NCBI GenBank assembly: GCA_937894935.1
Contig: CALAYC010000036.1
Coordinates: 1-9,247, forward strand
Origin: an uncultured Verrucomicrobiota bacterium
GTDB lineage: Bacteria > Verrucomicrobiota > Verrucomicrobiia > Limisphaerales > JADLHS01
Direction of reading: 5' to 3'
Length of the DNA: 9,247 bases
Part shown: piece by piece, positions 1 through 7,557 of the stretch
How positions within the stretch are numbered: position 1 is the stretch's first letter
How the letters are laid out: each line of letters opens with the position of its first letter
Program-made: the position numbers and the translations under genes
Notes under the pieces: model-generated
Seen by the model: the letters and a program-made list of their open reading frames with translations, nothing else
What the model was told of the DNA's origin: nothing
Databases searched by the model: none

Positions 1-1
1 A

Positions 2-3000
2 GATGGCGGAGGAGTAAACAACGCAAACTTTTCAGCTCCGCCTGATGGCATTCCGGGGCGGATGCAGATGTATCTTTTCACGGGACCGAATCCGGACCGG
101 GATGGCAGTCTGGATGCGGAGGTGATGATTCACGAGTATGTGCATGGGCTCAGCAACCGTCTGTTGGGAGGAGGCGCAGGAATTACTGCGTTGCAAACAC
201 GCGGAATGGGAGAAGGATGGTCTGATTTTTATGCGCTTTCGTTATTGAGCGAGCCGACTGATGACCCGCGCGGAGTTTACGCTACGGGAGGATATTTGAC
301 TTATCAATTGGGGACTGGATTTCAGGATAATTACTATTTTGGAATCCGACGTTATCCGTACAGCACGGATATGCTAAAGAATCCTCTGACGTTGAAAGAC
401 ATTGATCCTACTCGAGCGGATCTTCACGCAGGGGTTCCGATTAATCCTGTCTTTGGAGGAGGTTTTGCAGACGAGGTTCACAATCAAGGTGAAGTCTGGT
501 GCATGGTTCTATGGGAAGCCCGGGCCAATCTGATTGAGAAATGGGGATACGAGGCAGGTAATCAGCTCATGCTTCAGTTGGTGACCGATGGACTTAAATT
601 GGCACCGCAAAATGCGACCTTCCTGGAGGCGCGCGATGGGATTTTGCTGGCGGATGAAATTTTGTCCGGAGGAGATAATTTGGCAGAACTGTGGACTGCG
701 TTTGCGAAACGAGGATTCGGGTGGAGCGCAGCAGTCCCGCCTTCTTTTACGACTGTCGGAGTAGTGGAGGCGTATGATCTTCCTGATTTCATTTCCGTAA
801 ATCCACTGGATGGCATTCTGGAGGTTAAAGTAAGTCCCGATTCCGGTTCAGCTCTCTTCGGGAATTCCCTCAACGAGATTTCCGTTCGGGTTACAGATAG
901 TGTTTCCGTTACAAATGCAACTATTATCGCAACGTTGAGTAATGGAGAGACGTTGACTTTCCGAAATGATGGCGAAGCGCCTGATTTAACCGCCGGGAAC
1001 GCGATTTACACCGCCGAGTGGCTTACTCCGAATCAAGCAACCAACGTAGTGTTGACCCTGATCATCAGCGCTCCGGAAAAGGAGACGGCGACGAATATTG
1101 TTTCGTACGCGATTGTGCCGACTCCATTGAATGATAACTTTAACAATGCAACGAAAGTTCCCGCAACAGGTGCTAGCTATGTGACCTTGAATAGCCTCGC
1201 TACTATTGAGAGCGGAGAACCGCAACACGCTGGTGTTGCATCGGTGGCTGCCTCATTGTGGTGGAATTTCACGCCAGCAACGAACGGAAGCGTTTTGGTT
1301 GATACCGCTGGGAGCGGAGTCAATACGGTGCTGGCAGTCTATACCAACAATACGATCTCGACTCTGCAGCAAGTGGTGGCAACAAATGACGTTGGCACGC
1401 GGCAGCAGGCGTATGTGCTTTTCGATGCGAAAGCTGGAGTAAATTACCGTATTGCCGTTGCCGGATATGATTCTCGCAGTCTCGGGACAATCCGTCTGGC
1501 CATTATTCCGAATGGTATTCCGGATACTGCTTCGCCCACTGTTACGTTGTTGTCTCCCGCGAGTGGTGTAACGTTGACTACCAACAGGCTTGTTCTCGTT
1601 GGCACGGCTGTCGATCCGGACCCTGCCGCGTCGGGACTCCGGGATATTGAAGTCCGGGTAACAGCGATGGATTTCGGACCAGGCGACAGTTTGGTATCCG
1701 GGGCTGAATACAGTGCAACCGAATCGTTAATCAGCACCAATTGGACCCGAATCACCGGGTTGTTCGAAGGATTGAACCGGATTGAGATCTCAGTTCGTGA
1801 TTTCGCGGGGAATCGATCCGCTCCTGTTACGATTCAAGCAACGTATCGTCCTTTGGATCCGCCGAACGATTTTTTTGTAAATGCCATAGCATTAACCGGC
1901 AATGCTTCAACTAATCTTGTCAATACTCTCAGTGCAACCCGCGAGTTGAATGAACCGGTTCATGCCAATAATGCCGGTGGAAGATCAGCCTGGTGGACCT
2001 ACTTGGCGCCAGCGGACGGAAAGTTGGTGCTCTCTACGACGAATTCAACGTTCGATACGCTTCTGGCCGTTTACGAAGGGACTGCGCTTACAAATCTGGT
2101 GCGTTTGGCTGAAAATGATGATGATCCAGAGGCTGCTGGCGGGGCGAGTCTGGTAACGATGGCCGTGCGATCCAACCATCTTTATAGAATTGCTGTGGAT
2201 GGCTATGAGGGGGCCGGTGGCGCGCTGTTTTTGCAGCACTGGTTCACGCCGATGTCGGTTTATCGAGTGAACATATCCGCAGGACCGGGAGGTGTGGTTT
2301 CACCCGGAGCAACGGATGTTTTGGCTGGTGAAACCGTCCAGCTTACCGCGCTTGCGGAAGCCGGGTTCAGTTTTGATATATGGGAAGGCGATGTGGTGGC
2401 GTTGAGTAATCCACTCAATCTCACCGTCAACCAAGATCGAAATCTTATTGCAACCTTCCGTCCTCTGGCTTTCACAGAAGGGTTTGAAGCTGGGTTGACA
2501 AATTTGGCGTGGACTAGCGCCGGAGCGTCTCCATGGGTGGTGCAATCGACCAATGTTGCAACCGGAGCGTTCGCGGCCCGGTCGGGAGTCATTGGGGCGA
2601 ACCAAAGCAGTTCGCTTATTTTGACCGGAAACTTCCGGGAGGGATTGGGCAGCTTCGGCTATCGTGTCAGCTCTGAACCGATCTGGGATACGCTGGCATT
2701 TTATGTCGATGGGGTGTTGCGCCAGCAATGGTCGGGAGATACGGGTTGGACTGGCTATGGATTCTCGATTGATCCAGGCGTGCACACATTAGAATGGCGT
2801 TACAGCAAAGATTCAGCAGGCAATGTCGGATGGGATGCTGCCTTCATCGACAACGTGAATCTGCCGCTTGTAGTTCCGACCAACGCAACCACGGCTCCGA
2901 TTCTTACAATCCAGCGGCAGACGGATGGATTATTTTATATAGAGATTCAGGGACAACCCAATCAGTTCTACCTGTTGCAAACTTCAGAGGACGCTCAGTC

Positions 3001-3112
3001 GTGGGAAACCATCGCCTCGCAGGTTTTGCCTGGTGGCTTCACTCGCATTCTTGATCCGGCCAGCGGAACGAATCAGGTGCGATTTTATCGCGCTGTTTCG
3101 CCGCTCCCCTGA
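2..3112 (+). CDS. Secreted M36 (fungalysin-type) zinc metallopeptidase, multidomain, 5' end outside the window
   Basis: Zinc endopeptidase of family M36, expected to be exported and to degrade proteins outside the cell. The frame is open from base 2: the residues before the Met at 62 (NNANFSAPPDG, then RMQMYLF) are typical M36 sequence, so that Met is internal and the start, propeptide and signal peptide lie to the left. Numbering from that Met, HEYVH (24-28) gives two zinc-ligand histidines and the catalytic Glu, and GEGWSDF (50-56) gives the third ligand, Glu51. Family sequence continues with NQGEVW (141-146), DGLKL (176-180) and AFAKRGFGW (213-221). Then come an Ig-like region of 'choice-of-anchor X' type (about 258-350), a PPC-like domain (355-482), an Ig-like segment (490-596), a second PPC-like domain (599-728), an InlB-type B-repeat-like domain (733-801), a lectin/MAM-like beta domain (803-936) and a C-terminal module ending RFYRAV. 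The family call is secure; the accessory domain names are judged by eye. Confidence 0.93.
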   Translation, partial: DGGGVNNANFSAPPDGIPGRMQMYLFTGPNPDRDGSLDAEVMIHEYVHGLSNRLLGGGAGITALQTRGMGEGWSDFYALSLLSEPTDDPRGVYATGGYLTYQLGTGFQDNYYFGIRRYPYSTDMLKNPLTLKDIDPTRADLHAGVPINPVFGGGFADEVHNQGEVWCMVLWEARANLIEKWGYEAGNQLMLQLVTDGLKLAPQNATFLEARDGILLADEILSGGDNLAELWTAFAKRGFGWSAAVPPSFTTVGVVEAYDLPDFISVNPLDGILEVKVSPDSGSALFGNSLNEISVRVTDSVSVTNATIIATLSNGETLTFRNDGEAPDLTAGNAIYTAEWLTPNQATNVVLTLIISAPEKETATNIVSYAIVPTPLNDNFNNATKVPATGASYVTLNSLATIESGEPQHAGVASVAASLWWNFTPATNGSVLVDTAGSGVNTVLAVYTNNTISTLQQVVATNDVGTRQQAYVLFDAKAGVNYRIAVAGYDSRSLGTIRLAIIPNGIPDTASPTVTLLSPASGVTLTTNRLVLVGTAVDPDPAASGLRDIEVRVTAMDFGPGDSLVSGAEYSATESLISTNWTRITGLFEGLNRIEISVRDFAGNRSAPVTIQATYRPLDPPNDFFVNAIALTGNASTNLVNTLSATRELNEPVHANNAGGRSAWWTYLAPADGKLVLSTTNSTFDTLLAVYEGTALTNLVRLAENDDDPEAAGGASLVTMAVRSNHLYRIAVDGYEGAGGALFLQHWFTPMSVYRVNISAGPGGVVSPGATDVLAGETVQLTALAEAGFSFDIWEGDVVALSNPLNLTVNQDRNLIATFRPLAFTEGFEAGLTNLAWTSAGASPWVVQSTNVATGAFAARSGVIGANQSSSLILTGNFREGLGSFGYRVSSEPIWDTLAFYVDGVLRQQWSGDTGWTGYGFSIDPGVHTLEWRYSKDSAGNVGWDAAFIDNVNLPLVVPTNATTAPILTIQRQTDGLFYIEIQGQPNQFYLLQTSEDAQSWETIASQVLPGGFTRILDPASGTNQVRFYRAVSPLP

Positions 3113-3122
3113 TTTAGGCGAG

Positions 3123-3701
3123 ATGAGGGTTTTTGGCCTTACCGGCGGAGTGGGCATGGGGAAAACCACCGTGGCGGGGTTATTGCAGGAGCGTGGTGTT
3201 CCGGTGGTAGATACTGACGATCTCGCGCGACAACTGGTGCAACCAGGCCAACCGGCGCTTGAGGAGATTTGCCAAACCTTTGGAGCGAACCTCAAAGATT
3301 CAACTGGTGAGTTGCGTCGGGACGCGCTGGCCAAAATTGTATTCGCTGATGCAACGGCTCGCTCGAAACTTGAAGCCATTCTGCATCCACGTATCCGCCA
3401 ACTTTGGAAAACTCAACTGATTGCTTGGCGTGAAGAAGGTCGCTCTGCTGCAGCGGTGGTGATTCCGTTGTTGTATGAAACGCAGGCGGAAAGTGAATTC
3501 GATTCGATAATCTGCGTGGCCTGTTCCGAAGCGACGCAACGGCGGCGGTTGACTCAGCGCGGCTGGTCACAGGAACAGATTACTCAACGCATTGCAGCGC
3601 AATTGCCGATCAACGAGAAAATGCTTCGTTCGACCCATGTTGTCTGGACCGAAGGCGACCTTCAAACTTCAGCGGAGCAACTCAGCCGAATCTTCTCGTA
3701 G
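3123..3701 (+). CDS. coaE: Dephospho-CoA kinase
   Basis: Cytoplasmic enzyme of the last step of coenzyme A synthesis: it phosphorylates the 3'-hydroxyl of the ribose of dephospho-CoA using ATP. The 192-residue length is near the family norm of about 200. Visible motifs are the P-loop GGVGMGKTT (8-16), DTDDLARQLV (30-39), HPRI (88-91), IPLLYE (114-119) and the lid/C-terminal region with RIAAQLP (156-162) and Lys166. Upstream in-frame ATGs exist (from 3033), but they would overlap the peptidase gene and put about 30 extra residues before the P-loop strand, so I chose 3123, where the protein begins MRVFGLTGG. The start is 10 bases after the peptidase stop with only a weak purine-rich stretch (AGGCGAG) next to it, so translation may be coupled to, or at least cotranscribed with, the peptidase gene. 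The C-terminal 'WTEGDL' departs mildly from the usual 'NSGSL'-like sequence. Confidence 0.95.
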   Translation: MRVFGLTGGVGMGKTTVAGLLQERGVPVVDTDDLARQLVQPGQPALEEICQTFGANLKDSTGELRRDALAKIVFADATARSKLEAILHPRIRQLWKTQLIAWREEGRSAAAVVIPLLYETQAESEFDSIICVACSEATQRRRLTQRGWSQEQITQRIAAQLPINEKMLRSTHVVWTEGDLQTSAEQLSRIFS

Positions 3702-3918
3702 AGTTCGCGTGAGCACAGAAACGGCGGCATTTTCGTAATTATTTCCGCTGCTTGTCATAAGCTCACCAGTTGCTTTCACCGGAGATCAGGGCGGAAACCT
3801 CATTTGCAATCACTGGCGGCTCATGCATCGTGGGACGTGTAGGCGGTTCGATTCCGGCCGAGAGCGCCTGAGGATAAATGATTTCCAATTGAAAGGGGTG
3901 ATTGTTACGTTTGCGCCT
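3702..3918. other. Intergenic region between coaE and glgB
   Basis: A 217-bp gap. It contains an imperfect inverted repeat: GTGAGC at 3709-3714 pairs with GCTCAC at 3761-3766, and inside it GCGG (3724-3727) can pair with CCGC (3745-3748) around an AT-rich loop. There is no T-run after it, so it is not a standard intrinsic terminator. I see no convincing -35/-10 pair. The glgB promoter and leader presumably lie here, but the sequence does not locate them. A purine-rich stretch, GAAAGGGG (3891-3898), is the best ribosome-binding-like sequence, though it sits about 20 bases from the preferred ATG. Confidence 0.4.
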
Positions 3919-6177
3919 ATGATTCTTCCTCCGGACGAATTGCGAAAGCTGATCGAACTCAAGCATCGTTCGCCGCACTCAGTCCTCGGTCTTCATCGTC
4001 GGCAAGAAACGCCCGGTCTGGTGGCGCGAGCCTTAATTCCGCAGGCAAAGAAAATTGTGTTGCGAGCGCTGGACAAATCCGGGCTCAGCATGGAGTTGCA
4101 ACGAGTCCATAAATGTGGCCTGTTCGAAGGCACGCTGGATGGGGTTGCGGAGGTATTTAAATACGAATTAGTCATTACGGACGAAGCTGACAACACTCGG
4201 TCGCGGCGTGATCCGTATTCGTTTCTGCCCACGCTCAGCGATGATGATCTTTATCTCTTCGGCAAAGGCGACGACCGGAAACTTTACGACAAGCTTGGAT
4301 CGCAATTGCGCGTGATTGACGGTGTCGCGGGAACGAGCTTCGCCGTGTGGGCGCCGAATGCGCAACGCGTCAGTGTGGTGGGGGACTTCAATAATTGGGA
4401 CGGGCACTTTCATCAAATGCGCACGCTGGGTTTGTCCGGCATCTGGGAAATTTTCATTCCGGGCGTGAGTGAGGGTGCGCATTACAAATACGAAGTGCGC
4501 GATCATAACGGTCGCATCCGACTTAAGACCGATCCGTTTGCGGCGTTTATGGAAGTGCCGCCGAAGAACGCGTCCATTGTGTGGAACAATCGAAAGTTCA
4601 AGTGGACCGATGACGCGTGGATGAAGAAACGGAAGGAGACGAATCCGCTGCAATCGCCCGTCAGCACGTATGAATTGCATATCGGTTCATGGCGCAAAAA
4701 GAGTAAAGCGGAATCATTCGGTTATCGCGAATTAGCTGCTCCGCTTATTGAATATCTTCGGCAGATGGGCTTCACGCATGTGGAGTTCATGCCGTTGGCA
4801 GAACATGCGTTTTATCCGTCCTGGGGTTATCAGGTAACCGGTTACTACGCGCCGACGAGTCGTTACGGAACGCCGGAAGATTTGCAGTATCTGATTAACG
4901 AACTGCACAACGCAGGTTTTGGCGTCATCATCGATTGGGTGCCAGCACATTTTCCGCGCGATGATTGGGCGTTGGCGCGATTTGACGGCACGGCGTTGTA
5001 TGAACACGAAGATCCGCGCAAGGGAGCGCATCAGGATTGGGGCACGCTCATTTTCAACTTCGGTCGGCATGAAGTCGCGAATTTCCTCATCGCGAATGCG
5101 TTGTTCTGGTGCGAGCGATTTCACGTGGATGGCCTGCGGGTGGATGCGGTGGCATCAATGCTTTATCTCGATTACTCGCGCAAACCCGGCGAATGGATTC
5201 CCAACAAATACGGCGGTCGCGAGAATCTCGAGGCGATTGATTTTCTGCGACAGTTCAATCATCTGGTGCACACGGAATTTCCGGGCGTGATGACCATCGC
5301 GGAAGAATCCACTGCGTGGCCGCAGGTGACCCGACCGCCGTACGTCGGCGGATTGGGTTTTTCGATGAAGTGGAACATGGGTTGGATGCACGACACGCTT
5401 GAGTATTTCAAGCGCGACCCCATTCATCGCAAATATCATCAGCACGATCTCACGTTCGCGATGCTGTATCAGTATCATGAGAATTTCATTCTGCCGCTGT
5501 CGCACGACGAAGTAGTGCATGGCAAACGTTCGTTGCTCGGGCGGATGCCGGGAGATGATTGGCAGCGCTTTGCGAACCTGCGGGTGTTGCTCGGTTATCA
5601 ATGGTTGTTTCCTGGAAAGAAACTGCTCTTCATGGGGGGCGAAATCGGCCAGAGCGGCGAATGGAACGCCAACGCTGAAGTCGAGTGGCATCTGCTTAAC
5701 GCCGGTCCGTATCACAAGGGCGTGCAACAACTCGTTGCTGATCTCAACAAGTTATATCGCGCTGAACCCGGATTGTGGCAGGCGGATTTCGAGAGTGTCG
5801 GGTTCGAGTGGATTGATGCTTCGGATAATCAGAATAGCATCATGTCATTCATCCGGCGCGAACCCGAGCGCGTGAGCGAACTCGTCGTCATCCTGAATCT
5901 CACGCCCGTGCCGCGGCACAAATATCGCCTCGGCCTGCCGCGTCCGGGCCGCTGGTTCGAGGTGTTGAACACCGACGCGGCGGCTTACGGCGGCAGCAAC
6001 GTCGGCAATTTCGGCAGCGTCATGGCCGACGATCTGGATTTGCACAATCAATCCTACTCGGCGGAATTTACTTTGCCGCCGATGAGCATCATGGCGTTCA
6101 AGCCGGAGCAGCCGCACGTCCTCGAAGAAAAGAAAGCCGCGTCAGTGAAGAAAAAAGCGAAGGCTATTAAGGAGTAA
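3919..6177 (+). CDS. glgB: 1,4-alpha-glucan (glycogen) branching enzyme, GH13
   Basis: Makes alpha-1,6 branches in glycogen by cutting an alpha-1,4 chain and transferring it; cytoplasmic. About 752 residues from this start, against 728 for the E. coli enzyme, and alignable by eye along the whole length. The order is N1 domain (about 5-105), CBM48 (about 120-215; VWAPNAQRVSVVGDFNNWDG), GH13 barrel (about 240-640) and C-terminal beta domain. Catalytic residues are the nucleophile Asp409 (GLRVDAVAS), acid/base Glu462 (IAEEST) and transition-state Asp530 (LSHDEVVHGK); region I is DWVPAHFP from Asp339. All sit four residues after their E. coli counterparts. The C-terminus adds a lysine-rich tail (EEKKAASVKKKAKAIKE). 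The start is uncertain: ATG 3919 gives an E. coli-like N-terminus, GTG 3898 would add seven residues, and ATG 3823 is further upstream and gives an unlikely Arg-rich extension. Confidence 0.97.
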   Translation: MILPPDELRKLIELKHRSPHSVLGLHRRQETPGLVARALIPQAKKIVLRALDKSGLSMELQRVHKCGLFEGTLDGVAEVFKYELVITDEADNTRSRRDPYSFLPTLSDDDLYLFGKGDDRKLYDKLGSQLRVIDGVAGTSFAVWAPNAQRVSVVGDFNNWDGHFHQMRTLGLSGIWEIFIPGVSEGAHYKYEVRDHNGRIRLKTDPFAAFMEVPPKNASIVWNNRKFKWTDDAWMKKRKETNPLQSPVSTYELHIGSWRKKSKAESFGYRELAAPLIEYLRQMGFTHVEFMPLAEHAFYPSWGYQVTGYYAPTSRYGTPEDLQYLINELHNAGFGVIIDWVPAHFPRDDWALARFDGTALYEHEDPRKGAHQDWGTLIFNFGRHEVANFLIANALFWCERFHVDGLRVDAVASMLYLDYSRKPGEWIPNKYGGRENLEAIDFLRQFNHLVHTEFPGVMTIAEESTAWPQVTRPPYVGGLGFSMKWNMGWMHDTLEYFKRDPIHRKYHQHDLTFAMLYQYHENFILPLSHDEVVHGKRSLLGRMPGDDWQRFANLRVLLGYQWLFPGKKLLFMGGEIGQSGEWNANAEVEWHLLNAGPYHKGVQQLVADLNKLYRAEPGLWQADFESVGFEWIDASDNQNSIMSFIRREPERVSELVVILNLTPVPRHKYRLGLPRPGRWFEVLNTDAAAYGGSNVGNFGSVMADDLDLHNQSYSAEFTLPPMSIMAFKPEQPHVLEEKKAASVKKKAKAIKE

Positions 6178-6183
6178 ACCTGA

Positions 6184-7557
6184 TCACTTGTTCAATTTTT
6201 GGCTAGGCTGGTATAGCTCGCTAGTGTTTGTTGAATAACGCTGAAGAAATTGCTCGTCAGTTACAACCGGTAAGGATAGCCGGTCGTATGCGACGACTTT
6301 TTTAGTGAGGCCGGAAACGATGATGTGAATGGTTGGATATGATACGCCCGCCTTTGGTTCGATTGAGCTTTTTTCCATCCACAGGAACTCGTAAAACGGG
6401 ACGGGAAAATAATTGAGTTTATCTTCGGGCTGTCCCCGTGCGATTTGTCTGGATGTAACCAGACGAAAATCCCTCAAGTCGGCACCAACGGCTTTTGCAA
6501 AAGATTCAGCAAATGCCAGGGCAGTTTCATTGGTGAATTGGTTGGGTAATCCCGCATAGAGCTTTGCCTTGGTTGGTTCTTCTTGTTCGACGATTGGTAA
6601 AGGGTTCGCCAAGTGGTCTTTGAAGGAAGATAGTTGGCAGTTCGTCTCGGTGACGAGAAAACGGAGGATTTTTTTGTCAGCGAGAGTGATTATGGCCGCA
6701 GTTCGTTTGCCAGTCTTCCAATCGTAATCACAACTCCATTTGACCAGATTGTTGGTTTGGATTTCGTGTCCAAAGGGAAGGTGTGGCAACCGGCAAAACG
6801 CCTGAACTGCCGGGAACGCGACTTCTTTTATGAACTTGTCTTCCGAAGAAACTGGTGCCGTGGGATCAAAGTCGCCCAATATGGGGAGAGAGAACCGAGA
6901 GTAGGTAAGCACCTCCTGAGTCAGCCCGGAGACGACTACTCGCACGCGCGGGTAAAAAACCTGTCCCGGTTCAATCACACCAACATCTTTCCTAAGCCAG
7001 GTGAACTCGTAAAAAGGCAACGGGATGTAATTTTTTTTGTCATCAGGATTACCCCAGCCTAGCCGCCAGATGTTTGGAAAATTGAAGTGTCTTGGCTGAT
7101 GCCCGGCAGCGATAAAGAAATCCCGCGCCAATTTCAAAGCGGATTGATCATCGAGGGTGTTTTTGAGCTTTCCATAATGTATGGCTCGTTCAGGTGATTC
7201 ATCGCCGGCAACGCCGAGAGGATTGACTTTGGCATTGTTGTAATAGGAAACGGCGCAGTTTGTTCCTTTGATTTGAACGGTAAGAGTGACCCGATTGGTG
7301 AGGTATATCCGGGCCAAAACAACTTCGTTAGTATTCCAAATGTAGTCTAGCTCCCAGCGGGCAGTGGAGATTTTTTCAACTTGGTTGGAAAAGCCCAACT
7401 GCGGAATTTGAACAAAGCGCTCTACTGTTGGGCGTACGTAGCTTTGGTAAAATGTGCGTTCTTCACTTGGGGGCAGGCGCGGTTCTGCTCGCAATGAGGT
7501 TTCCCATGCGAGCAGAACCGAACAAATCAAGAACCACTTTGTCTTTAGTTTTGCCAT
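6184..7557 (-). CDS. Secreted protein of unknown function with two 206-residue repeats
   Basis: I do not recognise the family. The 457-residue product starts with a likely Sec signal peptide: basic MAKLKTK, a hydrophobic run (WFLICSVLLAW) and a probable cleavage after SLRA (21-24). The mature part is an internal duplication at constant spacing: residues about 32-230 match 238-435. Paired landmarks are TVERFVQIPQLGF/AVQAFCRLPHLPF, WELDYIWNT/WSCDYDWKT, NYIPLPFYEFTW (176-187)/NYFPVPFYEFLW (382-393) and VVVSGLTQEV/IIVSGLTKKV, all offset by 205-206 residues. The shape of each half (a helix like ALKLARDFF, then strands ending in 'VSGLT..V..Y') recalls PepSY or YcdB/YcdC-type domains; that is only an impression. 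No catalytic motif is evident. The ATG overlaps the end of the upstream caspase-like gene by 13 bases; a GGAG lies 13 bases before it (7571-7574). The gene converges on glgB and looks more AT-rich than glgB. Confidence 0.85.
   Translation of the reverse strand: MAKLKTKWFLICSVLLAWETSLRAEPRLPPSEERTFYQSYVRPTVERFVQIPQLGFSNQVEKISTARWELDYIWNTNEVVLARIYLTNRVTLTVQIKGTNCAVSYYNNAKVNPLGVAGDESPERAIHYGKLKNTLDDQSALKLARDFFIAAGHQPRHFNFPNIWRLGWGNPDDKKNYIPLPFYEFTWLRKDVGVIEPGQVFYPRVRVVVSGLTQEVLTYSRFSLPILGDFDPTAPVSSEDKFIKEVAFPAVQAFCRLPHLPFGHEIQTNNLVKWSCDYDWKTGKRTAAIITLADKKILRFLVTETNCQLSSFKDHLANPLPIVEQEEPTKAKLYAGLPNQFTNETALAFAESFAKAVGADLRDFRLVTSRQIARGQPEDKLNYFPVPFYEFLWMEKSSIEPKAGVSYPTIHIIVSGLTKKVVAYDRLSLPVVTDEQFLQRYSTNTSELYQPSQKLNK

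Noticed and set aside
2300..2785. Long minus-strand open frame inside the peptidase gene (161 codons)
   Set aside because: Shadow of the plus-strand coding frame, with no motif or domain-like composition; the plus strand reads as continuous beta-rich domains here.
3033..3122. Upstream extension of coaE inside the peptidase gene
   Set aside because: The added residues do not resemble the family and would precede the P-loop strand; the frame is only open by overlap with the peptidase gene.
3838..3868. tRNA-like T-arm (GGCGGTTCGATTCCGGC) suggesting a tRNA gene before glgB
   Set aside because: The stem has a mismatch, no matching 5' acceptor strand, D-arm or anticodon arm can be found upstream at the right spacing, and no CCA follows.
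3763..3978. Minus-strand open frame antisense to the glgB start, 71 codons
   Set aside because: Most of it is antisense to glgB codons; the tail over the intergenic region looks mildly protein-like but has no recognisable motif.
5155..5730. Minus-strand open frame of 191 codons inside glgB
   Set aside because: Antisense to the most conserved part of the GH13 barrel; Arg/His-rich composition typical of a shadow frame.
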